Of a stretch of DNA of 64,000 nt, positions 21,745-32,533 are shown one piece after another. The stretch spans positions 591,877,793-591,941,792 of the forward strand of contig NC_053390.1 of assembly GCF_905171765.1 (NCBI RefSeq), in the 5' to 3' direction. Within the stretch, counting starts at the first letter, position 1, and every line of letters starts with the position of its first letter. This DNA comes from Bufo bufo. Taxonomy: Eukaryota > Chordata > Amphibia > Anura > Bufonidae. Below the pieces are notes generated by a model. The model was not told the DNA's origin. It made no database searches and saw only the letters and a program-made list of their open reading frames with translations. The position numbers and the translations under genes were made by a program.

Positions 21745-23382
21745 CAGTCAGGTCCATAAATATTGGGACATCAACACAATTCTAACATTTTTGGCTCTAT
21801 ACACTACCACAATGGATTTAAAATGAAACGAACAAGATGTGCTTTAACTGCAGACTGTCAGCTTTAATTTGAGGGTATTTACATACAAATCAGGTGAACG
21901 GTGTAGGAATTACAACAGTTTGCATATGTGCCTCCCACTTGTTAAGAGACCAAAAGTAATGGAACATAATAATACTCACAAATCAAACTTTCAATTTTTA
22001 ATACTTGGTTGCAAATCTTTTGCAGTCAATTACAGCCTGAAGTCTGGAACACATAGACATCACCAGACACTGGGTTATATCCCTGGTGATGCTCTGCCAG
22101 GCCTCTACTGCAACTGTCTTCAGTTCCTGCTTGTTCTTGGGGCATTTTCCCTTCAGTTTTGTCTTCAGCAAGTGAAATGCATGCTCAATCGGATTCAGGT
22201 CAGGTGATTGACTTGGCCATTGCATAACATTTCACTTCTTTCACTTAAAAAACTCTTTGGTTGCTTTTGCAGTATGCCTTGGCTCATTGTCCATCTGCAC
22301 TGTGAAGCGCCATCCAATGAGTTCTGAAGCATTTGGCTGAATATGAGCAGATAATATTGCCTGAAACACTTCAGAATTCATCCTGCTGCTTTTGTCAGCA
22401 GTCACATCATCAATAAATACAAGAGAACCAGTTCCATTGGCAGCCATACATGCCCACGCCATGACACTGCCACCACCATGCTTCACTGATGAGGTGGTAT
22501 GCTTAGGATCATGAGCAGTTCCTTTCCTTCTCCATACTCTTCTCTTCCCATCACTCTGGTACAAGTTGATCTTAGTCTCATCTGTCCATAGGATGTTGCT
22601 CCAGAACTGTGAAGGCTTTTTTAAATGTCGTTTGACAAACTCTAATCTGGCCTTCCTGTTTTTGAGGTTTACATCTTGTGGTGAACCCTCTGTATTCACT
22701 CTGGTGAAGTCTATTCTTGATTGTTGACTTTGATACACATACACCTACCTCTTGAAGAATGTTCTTGATCTGGCCAACTGTTGTGAAGGGTGTTTTCTTC
22801 ACCAGGTAAAGAATTCTTTGGTCATCCACCACAGTTGTTTTCCGTGGTCTTCCGGGTCTTTTGGTGTTGCTGAGCTCACCGGTGCGTTCCTTCTTTTTAA
22901 GGATGTTCCAAACAGTTGTTTTGGCCATGCCTAATGTTTTTTCTATCTCTCTGATAGGTTTGTTTTGTTTTTTCAGCCTAATGATGCCTTGCTTCACTGA
23001 TAGTGACAGCTCTTTGGATCTCCTCTTGAGAGTTGACAGCAACAGATTCCAAATGCAAATAGCACACTTGAAATGAACTCTGGACCTTTTATCTGCTCAT
23101 TGTAATTTGGATAATGCGGGAATAACACACACCTGGCCATGGGACAGCTGAGAAGCCAATTGATCCATTACTTTTGGTCCCCTAACAAGTGGGAAGCACA
23201 TATGCGAACTGTTGGAATTCCTACACCATTCACCTGATTTGGATGTAAATACCCTCAAATTAAAACTGACAGTCTGCAGTTAAAGCACATCTTGTTTGTT
23301 TCATTTTAAATCCATTGTGGTGGTGTATAGAGCCAAAAATGTTAGAATTGTGTCCATGTCCCAATATTTATGGACCTGACTG
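21745..23382 (-). mobile_element. Tc1 transposon, nearly complete, 1,638 bp
   Basis: Ends cagtcaggtccataaatatt and aatatttatggacctgactg are perfect inverted repeats extending over about 200 bp, flanked by TA (21,743-21,744 and 23,383-23,384). The transposase is on the minus strand. It lies 0.8 kb from the preceding Tc1 and belongs to a different family. Confidence 0.92.
21998..23042 (-). pseudogene. Tc1 transposase with frameshift and in-frame stops
   Basis: Three blocks join on the minus strand. 23,042-22,578: helix-turn-helix (IREIEKTLGMAKTTVWNILK) and the GRPRKT hook. 22,744-22,241: catalytic domain with LWTDETKINL (Asp) and VQMDNEPRHTAK (Asp). 22,225-21,998: QSPDLNPIEHAFHLLK (Glu) and the tail. 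Block 1 to 2 needs a frameshift. Blocks 2 and 3 are in the same frame but separated by two TGA codons. Length (about 340 residues) is normal. Confidence 0.9.
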
Positions 23383-23685
23383 TATAAGCCACTATGATAA
23401 ATCTGGAACATTTTTAGATGGTTTAGGCTACACTGTCTAAAATGTATCACATCTGCCAACACTTTTGTCAAATATAATCCAGCTCTTAAACCAGGTACAA
23501 TATTCCTCTTATGCACTTGAAAATAAAGAATAGTTTCCATTGTAGAGTCTTAGGTGCTCTGTGGTGTACCAACAAGACTGTATGCATCAGTATGCAGGTC
23601 TTTTGGCTTGGAATAATCATGTTTGCTTGATCACTCAGCCACTATTTAAAATTGCAAACGTACACTTAGAATTTATTCAATTTAA

Positions 23686-25702
23686 CCTGTAGGATACCAG
23701 CGCCGTACAGAAATCCCAGCGCAGTACAGGTACGGCGCGCTGATCGGGCAGGTGCAGGAGCTGTGACCGCCCGATCAGAGGCAGGGGTCTGGCTGTCACT
23801 GATAGCCGGACCCCTGCTGTATGCTCCGGCATCGGTGAAAATACTGATGTTGGCGCATTAACCCTTGCACGGCCGCGGTCAGCGCTTACCGCTGCACATG
23901 CAGTATCCTCACGGGTGCCGGTGTTTATAAGGTCCCCGCGCTGCTGTGATGGGGACCCCATGGCAGGGAAGGCAGCCCGATGCCTTCCTTAGGCATCGTG
24001 GCTGCCTTCCGGGAGAGCCTGTGAGATCCAGCCCCCTGGATCTAACAGACAAGCAGGCTGTAAGCGTATTACAGTGTGTAATACACTTACAGCCAATGCA
24101 TTACAATACAGAAGTATTGTAATGCATTGTAGATCGGATCAGACACCCAAAAGTTGAAAAATGTAAGTTTCAAGTAAAAAAAAAAGCGTCATTTTCCCAA
24201 AATAAAGTTGGGAAAAATAGGGAAAAATAGGGAAAAAAAGAAAAGTAGACATATTATAGGGAACCTGGATTTTGGGTATAGAGCTGAGGACATGGGTTGC
24301 TAGATGGCCACTAGCACATCCACAATACCCAGTCCCCATAGCTCTGTGTGCTTTTATTGTGTAAAAAAACTGATTTTATACATATGCAAATTAACTTGAG
24401 ATGAGTCCTGTTCCTGAGATGAGTCAGGGACAGGACTCATCTCAGGTTAATTTGCATATGTATCAAATCTTTTTTTTACACAATAAAAGGACACAGAGCT
24501 ATGGGGACTGGGTATTGCGGATGTGCTAGTGGCCATCTAGCAACCCATGTCCTCAGCTCTATACACAAAATCCCAGAGACAGGTTCCCTTTAAGTATAGC
24601 CGCATCCGTATCGACTGGCTATATAAAAATATCACATGACCTAACCCCTCAGGTGAACACCGTAAAATAAAAAAAAAGGGTGTAAACAAAGACATTTTTT
24701 TTACCTTACATCATAAAAAGTGCAATAGCAAGTGATCAAAAAGTCATATGCACCCTAAAATAGTACAAATAAAACCATCATCTCATCCCGCAAAAAATGA
24801 GCCCCTACATAAGATAGTCGCCCAAAAAAACAAAACAACTATGGCTTTCAGAATATGGAGACAAAAAAATCTTTTTTTTTCAAAAATGCTTTATTATGTA
24901 AAACTGAAACAAAACCAAAAAAGTAGTCATATTTGGTATTGTCCCGTCCGAAACAACCTGCTCTAAAAAAATAGCGCATGATCTAACCTGTCAGATGAAC
25001 ATCGTAAATAACAAAAAATATTTTTGTTACCTTGCCTCACAAAAAGTGTACTATAGAGAAACAAAAAATCATATGTGCCCTAAAATAGTACCAACAAAAC
25101 TGCCACCTTATCCCGTTGTTTGCAAAATTGGGTCTTTTTTTGGAATTTCTACTCTAGGGGTGCATCAGGGAGTCTTCATATGTGACATGGCAGCTTAAAA
25201 TTATCCCAGTGAAATCTGCTTTCCAAAAACCATATGGCGTTCCTTTCCTTCTGCGCCCTGCCGTCTTCCCGTACAGCATTTTACGACCACATATTGGGTG
25301 TTTCTGTAAACTACAGATTCAGGGCCATAAATATTGAGTTTTGTTTGGCTGTTAACCCTTGCTTTGTAACTGGAAAAAATGGATTAACATAGAAAATCTG
25401 CCAAAAAACTAAAATTCTGAAACGTCATCTACAAATTCCATTAATTCTTGTAAAACACCTAAAGGGTTACCAAAGTTTGTAAAATCAGTTTGGTAAATTT
25501 GGTATTTTTTATAAATAAAATAAAAAATAATTGACTTAGTTTTACCACTGTCATGAAGTACAATATGTGACTAGATCACAATCTCAGAATGGCCTGGATA
25601 AGTAAAAGTGTTTTAAAGTTATTACCACATAATGTGACATATGTCAGATTTGCAAAAATCGGCCTGGGATTTAAGGTGAAAAGTGTCTCGGTAGTGAAAG
25701 AG
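23686..25702 (-). mobile_element. Large TTAA-family element, copy 3 (inverted)
   Basis: Flanked by TTAA at 23,682-23,685 and 25,703-25,706. It reads as the reverse of copies 1 and 2: GC-rich fold-back end on the left (gtaggataccagcgcc), then ccccctggatct, gtgtaatacacttacagcc, then the 340-bp-type and 391-bp-type modules, and the ggtgaaaagtgtctcggtag end on the right. Shorter than copy 1 because it has fewer internal units. A palindromic MITE sits at 24,258-24,589. Confidence 0.75.
24258..24589. mobile_element. Palindromic TTAA MITE (AGGGAACCTGTC family)
   Basis: The two halves are inverted copies (ccccatagctctgtgtgctt and its complement around ctatggggactgggtattg). Ends agggaacctgg / aggttccct, with TTAA preserved on the right (24,590-24,593) and ttat on the left. 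The copy at 31,579-32,533 is the same family. Confidence 0.8.
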
Positions 25703-25706
25703 TTAA

Positions 25707-26125
25707 GCAATGAATAAATATATTTGTGACTGTAAACTTGGGCCTAGAATGATACAAAAAATCATGTTCATTTGCTTCATCAATTATACAGAGCCGTGTT
25801 ACAAATGTACTTTCAACTTGCGAGCCATAGAGAATTCGCCATTAAAACATCTACAGACAGCTGAGAAATATGGTTATATTACTTGTAATTACTCTCAAGG
25901 GTAAAATGATAGATTGATTTGCTTGATTATATGGGAGTATTCAAATTGATGGGTGATTTTGCAAAGTGTTCCATTAGTACATTGTAAGTGTAAAATCCCA
26001 TGCTTCCCTGATCTACTGTATGACTAAGATATTACTGTTCCTTGAAAATATAGTATTTTTTCCCCTGTGATTTAAAATGTACAGTGTATAAATAAATGCC
26101 CTTCATCTCAGTATTCTCCATGTAA
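25707..26125. other. Intronic sequence without recognised feature
   Basis: No repeat or coding signal recognised. Confidence 0.4.
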
Positions 26126-26452
26126 GGCTACGTCTACATGACGACATTTGTCGCGCGACATTTTGTTGCACTAATGTCGCGCGACAATTTTTATAATGGC
26201 AGTCTATGGTGTTGCACTGCAACGTGCTGCGACTGCGATGCAACAGTCGCAGAAAATCCATTCGAGATGGATTTTTCTGCGACTGTTGCGTCGCAGTCGC
26301 AGCATGTTGCATGTTGCAGTGCGACACCATAGACTGCCATTATAAATATTGTCGCGCGACATTGGTGCAACAAAATGTTGCGCTACAAATGTTGCAGTGC
26401 AGTTGTGCCCTATCTGTCGCGCGACTAATGTCATCGTGTAGACGTAGCCTTA
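26126..26452. mobile_element. Palindromic MITE rich in tcgcgcgac motifs, copy 1
   Basis: Ends aaggctacgtctacatgacg / cgtgtagacgtagcctt are inverted repeats and the element folds almost end to end (ccatagactgccattataa pairs with ttataatggcagtctatgg). The overlapping frames on both strands are artefacts of the palindrome. Related copy: 39,283-39,573. Confidence 0.85.
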
Positions 26453-26689
26453 TTCTACAGGATTACCTGTCACCTTAGTCCGTACATCACATATGAATAA
26501 CTATTGCTTGCACTGGATTTTAATACTCCAATCTTAATGAAACACTGAAACTGACCAGGCACAGCCTTATGCACTAAAGTACAAGGTGGACACGTATAAC
26601 AATAAAATGTATCAACAAGGGAATTTTACTACAATGCACAGACTGTAAAAAAAGAAGTCAAAACAGCACCAATGGTAAAATATGATGTA

Positions 26690-26990
26690 TTCAATCAAGA
26701 TGGTCGCGACGGCCTCTCCGCGAGCAAATGGATAAGGTATGTGTTTTTCAACCCCTGATTAACACGTGAAAGGCCTCAATGTGTCATATGTCGCGATCAA
26801 TGTTGAACACAGCTTATGAGGGATTCAATGAGGGGGGAGTGTTGAGATCGCCATTCCAAATCTTTGTGCCCGCTACATACAATGGAATGTGATTCAGTAC
26901 AAGTAATTTGTACTTAACCTAATTTCTTTGTGAATTTCAGCAAAGCAGCCAAATCAAATTTTTAATAACTTCACTCATCCCTAATCACAA
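26690..26990. repeat. hAT-end-like dispersed repeat
   Basis: tcaatcaagatggtcgcgac-ggcctctccgcgagcaaatgg and a terminal tcactcatccctaa block also occur at 36,890-37,160 (caagatggatgtgatggctt ... catcgctcatctct). The CTCATC terminus is like the hAT ends here. No duplication found. Confidence 0.45.
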
Positions 26991-27199
26991 CTACAGTATG
27001 TGAGTTTGGGAAAGCCATTTCCTGAAGATTTGGATGCAAATTTCTCGCAGCGTTATCATTTTGAGGGGCAGTTTGGAACAAAGGATAAGCAATTTTTACA
27101 AACGAATGCTTCATCAATTGGCAGCCTTGTGCTTGGGCTACTGACATTTTACTATTCCTAGACGCTTCCACTCCACAATAACAGCACTTACTGACTTAC

Positions 27200-27339
27200 T
27201 AAGGTTACTTTCACACTAGCGTTAGGTTTGTCCAGGAGGCATGCTGCGATATTTTTCCGGCCGCCTGTCGACACGTTTGCAAGTGTTAGTACGAATCTGA
27301 AACAGCCTGCTGGATAAACTAACACTAAAAGTAGCCTTA
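27200..27339. mobile_element. Short MITE with AAGGTTACTTTCACACTAGC end
   Basis: taaggttactttcacactag at the left is mirrored by ctaacactaaaagtagcctta at the right. 140 bp, no coding sequence. Confidence 0.6.
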
Positions 27340-27365
27340 AAGTGTCATCCCATAATAACGCATGT

Positions 27366-27867
27366 TTAAAGAGGACTTTTCATGGGTACAGACATTATCA
27401 AATAAGTAGGGGGTTGTGTAGGGCATAGCGCAGGGATGTAAGATCGCTTACTAGTTTATCTGTACGGCGCTCTGTTCCCCCGCTGTGCTCCCCTTTTACT
27501 TTTCCTGCCTGGTATGTAAATGATTATCATGGGTACAGGGAGGAGACTGCCCTGTTTCTCAATGGGTGTCTCCTTCTCCCTGGCTGTAGTGCTGTGCAAA
27601 TGCAGAGAGCGTCACAGCCAGGGAGAAGGTGAGCTTTTTTTTCTCCCTGCGAATGGACAGCGCTACAGCCAGGGAGAAGGAGACGCCCATTGAGAAACAG
27701 GGCAGTCTCCTCCTCCCTGTACCGATGCCATTCATTAGCATACCAGGCAGGAGAAGTAAAAGGGGGCCCAGGCGGGGAACAGAGCACCGCACAGATGGAC
27801 TAGTAAGTGCGGTGCACTATGCCCTACTTATTTGATAATGTCTGGACCCATGGAAGATCCACTCTAA
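27366..27867. mobile_element. Palindromic MITE, ~500 bp
   Basis: taaagaggacttttcatggg mirrors cccatggaagatccactcta, and the inner halves pair over long stretches (cccattgagaaacagggcag versus ctgccctgtttctcaatggg; agccagggagaaggagacg versus tctccttctccctggct). Opposite-strand frames here are palindrome artefacts. Confidence 0.75.
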
Positions 27868-28492
27868 ACTCGCTGGGCTCTTCAGTTTGACCTGTACTAC
27901 TACCAATGTTTGTCAGTGAGAATTACTTGGCTGTCTGCTTGCTTTTATGCAAATTTTTCATAATGGGTGTGGCTAAAAAGGCTGAATTAGGAAACTTGTC
28001 CCCATTCTTTTGACCACATAATATAAATGCAGATAAGAGTTTAAAACTGGAGCTACACTTGTTGCATAACCAATAATTGCTGAGTGTGCACTGTGTTGCA
28101 CTGCTGCACATTTAACTTTACGTTGTTGTCAGCACCACAGTCGTAACAACTTGACAGTCATACTGTGACCAGTTTAGTTCAAGGATTACATTGCTACTCA
28201 GCGATCACTAGTTGTGCTACTCATCACGGTCATAATCGCTATGTGGTCCCAGCTTAATTCCACTTCCCAAAAATGCTGATAGGAACTTGTCTTTCTCGAC
28301 ATCTTAATACAGATTCTTGCTTCATTTTGCAAGATAGCCTTTTGTCCCCTGTGTTATAATGACAGAAAGTTACATACTGTACATCGCTATAGAAGGCAGT
28401 CGTTACTGAAAAACAGCTTTCATGCAGCCTGCTATTTAAGAAGGTAATTCAGAGACCATCTTTCTGCGTCTTCTGTCCTTAATTTGAGTTTT
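27868..28492. other. Intronic sequence without recognised feature
   Basis: No confident feature. Confidence 0.4.
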
Positions 28493-29352
28493 GTTGGCAC
28501 CAGTGCTGGGCAAGCATGCTCGGCCGAACACTTTTTTGCTAGAGCATCGCGATGCTCGGCACATCCCGGTGTTCAGCCGAACACCGCGTGTGCTCGAGCG
28601 CGATGCTCAAGTCTCCTCCCCGCACGTTTGTTGGCTGCTACGCAAGCTATAAACGTGCGCGGAGGTACTGGCACTCACTGTAATGCCGTAGCCATGTTGG
28701 CTACTGGCATTACAGTGATTGGCTGTCCGGGACGCGTCATCGGGTGCTATATAGCACTCAATGACACGTGGTTTGGCTCAGTCTTAGTCAGGAGGAGCTG
28801 CAGCAGAAGGGACAGACAGTGTAGGGACAGGAATTGGTTTGTTTGTTAGGCAGATCCAAAAGTCCTTTTAAGGACTATTGTTTTATCTGGCTGCAATATA
28901 TATTAATAACGCAACCTGCGCTAAATTGCGTACAATTGTTTGGCCACTCGAGATGGCTTTGCGGTTCGCCCGGCGGTTGTTTCGCGGCAAACTTTGCGTG
29001 TTCGCTATTTGCCGAACCTGCGAACATATGGAGATATTCATGCCCGCCATATTCTTTTACATTGTGAAGAACTTTGACCCATGACACATCCATCAGGTGG
29101 TACAGAACAGCCAATTGAGACGTTTCAGCACATGGACATACCCCCTCCTTCTAAATAAACCTGATCTGGCCGCCATTTTACATTCAGTGTTTTGCCAGTG
29201 TAGGGAGAGGTTGCTGTGTGGAGCAGGGACAGGCTGTTAGGGACACAAAACGCTAGCTAATAGGGCCACAAAAGTCCTTTTAAGGACTGGTATAAGTGTG
29301 CTATCGATATGTGTGATACACAGAGGGGTGTGACATACTTATAATATACTTT

Positions 29353-30199
29353 TATAATGAGTCAAAAACACATAGATCTATATAGTGATCACCTGGAAGT
29401 CAGGGGCCTAGGGGCTAGGGGCATTCTATGGACATTTTTATATAGGATAAGGTCCCGGACGGGGTCGCTCTTATCAGGGCGGGTGGTCTGTGGTTAGGCT
29501 ATCAGGGCCAGAATAGCACCCCCCTGTAGGGCAATATCAGGGACAGTTCTTTGCCCACCCTGTCCTTCAATACCACATCATTATCTAGCCCAGGGATAGA
29601 TGGTTTTTGCTTTCCCTCCGGGATTCATGGATGTGCACTGGAACCCCCCGGATTGTGGTAGGACATATGGTTTCTGATTTGGTGCCGCCGAGCACCTGAT
29701 TTAGTGCCGCCGAGCACTTGTTATTGCCTACCACATCTATGCTTTTTGCTTAACTTTAATAAAATTTATTTTCATTTTGAGGGATATCTTTTCCATTCAC
29801 ACGTCCGCAAAATGGGTCCGCATCTGTTCCGCAATTTTGCGGAACGGGTGCAGCCCCATTCATTTTCAATGGGGCCGGAATGTGCTGTCCGCACCCGCAT
29901 TTGAGGATCCGCATCCGCATTTGCGGATCCGCACTTCCGCATCTGTGCTTCCGTTTCTGCAAAAAAAAAAGAAAATGTCCTATTCTTGTCCTCAATTGCA
30001 GACAAGATTAGGCATTTTCTATTATGGTGCCGGCGATGTGCGGTCCGCAAATTGCGGAATGCACATTGCCGGTGTCCGTGTTTTGCGGATCTGCAAAACA
30101 CTTACGGACATGTGAATGGACCCTCATAATAAAATTATTAAAGGTTACGTTTTATCTTTATGTATATTCTAATGGATTGCCTTCCTTGTACAATGTTAA
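29353..30199. mobile_element. Penelope-like insertion with 10-bp target duplication
   Basis: aatatacttt is duplicated at 29,343-29,352 and 30,200-30,209. The related hAT at about 46,726-46,735 has the site once. The insert carries ggtcccggacggggtcgctc-ttatcagggcggg, matching accggacggggtcgcc-tttttcaaggcgag in the palindrome at 46,816-49,358, and a MITE (29,791-30,122). It has no reading frame. Confidence 0.6.
29791..30122. mobile_element. MITE with CCATTCACACGTCCGC termini, copy 2
   Basis: ccattcacacgtccgcaaaa on the left and cggacatgtgaatgg on the right. The interior matches 2,064-2,794 but lacks the 408-bp insert there, providing the empty site. Confidence 0.75.
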
Positions 30200-30719
30200 A
30201 ATATACTTTCTATGTTAGAAAGTATATTGTAGTGCATTTGTATTGTGCGGCAGTTGTGTGCGGCTCTGTTGCGATACTGCAGGTATATAGAGGGACAAGC
30301 GTTATTGGAACAAATAATTTCTACTGGTGTGATATACCAGTCGCCCCCCAAAAAAACTGATTGAAGCGGGGTGTTATATACCAATATACTTTCTTTATAG
30401 TGCATTTGGGTACTGTATAGTGCATTTGCGCGTACGCAAAAATTATATTGCCGATATTTTGCATTTAAAAAAATAATGAATGGAGATCGCAAATTCGAAT
30501 AATACACCTGGTATGTCACTGTCCATGTTGTCGGACTATTTGTGCACTTCTAGTAATTATTTCTTGGCTGCAAATATGAGCTGAAGGTTTTTCAGGTTTG
30601 CCTGCCATTAAAATGAATTGGACCCACCGCGAACTTGCGATTTGCGAACATTTGATCGTGTTTGCGCGATCGTGTTCGCGAACCGTCCCGGCAGATGTTC
30701 GTCCATCACTATTGGCCAC

Positions 30720-30965
30720 TGCTGACAGTGACACAACCTCTGCTACATCTGTTGTGTTACATTTGCACTGTGAAATTCAGCGCAATTGTTTTGCCGCTGG
30801 TGACAGCGACATTACCTGATCTACATCACTAGTATAACGTTAGCACATCTGAAATATCAGTGACATTCAGTGTAATTTCTTTGCCGCTGGTGACAGCGAC
30901 ATTACCTGCGCTACATCTCCTGTATAACGTTAGCGCATCCTAAATATCAGTGACATTCAGTCTAA
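30720..30965 (+). repeat. Leader tandem repeat of hAT family 1, ~2.5 copies
   Basis: Units with gacagcgacattacctg, ctacatctcctgtataacgt and atatcagtgacattcagtgt repeat about every 105 bp. Homologous to 10,060-11,070. Confidence 0.8.
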
Positions 30966-31079
30966 TTCACTTACAAAACCTACGCTACTGTACGTGTGAC
31001 ATACTTGCAAGCATATATACCATTTAATATGCTGAAGGCGAGCAGTAAGGGATGGGGAAGTGGCTGTGCTGCTGATGGT

Positions 31080-31384
31080 AACATATAAAGAAATCTGCAG
31101 CACTCGCCAGTATGAAAAAATCCAAAAAGTGGTTTTATTCCAAATTGCTTGAAAAAGACCAAGGAAGGTCGAAACGTTGCAGTCTCCTGATGTTTTTGGA
31201 ATAAAACCACTTTTTTGATTTTTTTCATACTGGCGAGTGCTGCAGATTTCTTTATATGGTATTGACGCTGGGATCACTTGCCAAGATCCCCATCTGCTTT
31301 GCACCACCGTTACCTATAAGGTATTTATTCATGGTTGTCCCCAAAAATTTTTGGGATCAGTAGTGCTGCCAAACTTTTGCATAT
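31080..31384. mobile_element. Foldback insertion with 15-bp target duplication and hammerhead-like core
   Basis: tgtgctgctgatggt is duplicated exactly (31,065-31,079 and 31,385-31,399). The insert has inverted arms (31,087-31,141 and 31,196-31,252; gcagcactcgccagtatgaa and its complement) around a centre that reads cttgaaaaagacc-aagga-aggtcgaaacgttg. The gacc/ggtc stem followed by gaaac resembles stem II and the GAAA box of hammerhead ribozymes in Penelope-like elements, but the CTGANGA box is degraded. Confidence 0.7.
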
Positions 31385-31578
31385 TGTGCTGCTGATGGTG
31401 CACGCAGAGGCCGTGGGTGAAAACTGTGCCTGCTGCCAGAGCACAAGAAACACAATCATCCACGATTCCTAGCTTTATGTCTCAGTTTGTAGGGCGTGCA
31501 GGACACTACTCTCGACGTCACACCAGTGCGACCAGGTGGTCGGTTGGATTGCAGCAGATATTGCTTCCAGTCGGTTAA

Positions 31579-32533
31579 AGGGAACCTGTCACCAGGATTT
31601 TGGGTATAGAGCTGCGGACATGGGCTGCTAGATGGCCGCTAGCACATCCGCAATACCCAGTCCCCATAGCTCTGTGTGCTTTTATTGTGTATAATAGTGT
31701 TGATCACGAATATTCAAATTCTAAATTTTTATCACGAATATAAGTAGTTCGAAAATTCGCGAATATTTCGAATATAGTTCAAATCCCCCCCCCCTTTTTT
31801 TTTTTATTAGATTTTTTTTTTTTAATCAGTATCCCTCCCTGCTTCTAGCTTGTGGGCCAATAAGAAGGCTGCAATATACTTGACTTTAGGAGTAGTAGTG
31901 TTTGCGAATTTTGCTCTATATTCGTTTTTTCAAATATTCGCTATATTGCTATATACTCTTGTTTTAGAATATTACGAATATTCGAAAAAATTAAGTTATA
32001 GCAATACAGCGAATATTCGAAAAAAATCGAATATAGAGCAATTTAGCTAATATAGTGCTATAATCTTCTTTGTCTAATAGTTGTAAGTTGAAAAATTCGC
32101 AAAAAAAAATTCAAATCCGAAAATTCGAATTACGAAAATTCACATATTACACAATCATTACCTTGCCGATTTTTCGAGTAAAAAAAATCGTGAATTTTCG
32201 AATTCGCAAATTTTCAATGAATATTCTACAAAATATTCGCAAATTATCGCGAATTCGAATATGACCCCTGCCGCTCATCACTAGTGTATAAAAACCGATT
32301 TTATACATATGCAAATTAACCTGAGATGAGTCAGAGCTTGAAAATATGACTCTTCTCTGGTCACACAAGCAAGATATGACTCTTATGTTAATTTGCATAA
32401 GTATCAAATAGGTTTTTTTACACAATAAAAGCACATGGGGAGCTATGGGGACTGGATATTGCGGATGTGCTAGAGGCCATTTAGCAACCCATGTACTCAG
32501 CTCTATACCCAAAATCCCGGTGAAAGGTTCCCT
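31579..32533. mobile_element. Palindromic TTAA MITE (AGGGAACCTGTC family), split
   Basis: TTAA at 31,575-31,578, then agggaacctgtcaccaggat. Right end gtgaaaggttccct. The same family as 24,258-24,589, which is uninterrupted and gives the pre-insertion sequence around the hAT-type MITE at 31,695. Confidence 0.8.
31695..32283. mobile_element. hAT-type MITE (TAGTGATGAGCGG family), 589 bp
   Basis: Perfect 8-bp duplication gtgtataa (31,687-31,694 and 32,284-32,291). Ends tagtgttgatcacgaat and ccgctcatcacta. The interior is A/T-rich gaatattcg repeats. The small frames inside are artefacts. Confidence 0.88.

Larger units (their letters stand above)
28948..30711 (+). mobile_element. hAT family 2, copy a: internally deleted, inside family 1
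   Basis: Perfect 8-bp duplication ttggccac (28,940-28,947 and 30,712-30,719). Left end tcgagatggctttgcggttc and right end (inverse tagtgatggacgaacatc) are imperfect inverted repeats. The leader matches 46,339-46,815 and 49,373-49,500. It has no transposase and jumps from leader to 3' end near 30,500. A Penelope-like insertion sits at 29,353-30,199. Confidence 0.88.

Noticed and set aside
26103..26478. Several overlapping frames on both strands rich in Cys, Ala and Thr
   Set aside because: Shadows of the palindromic MITE at 26,126-26,452.
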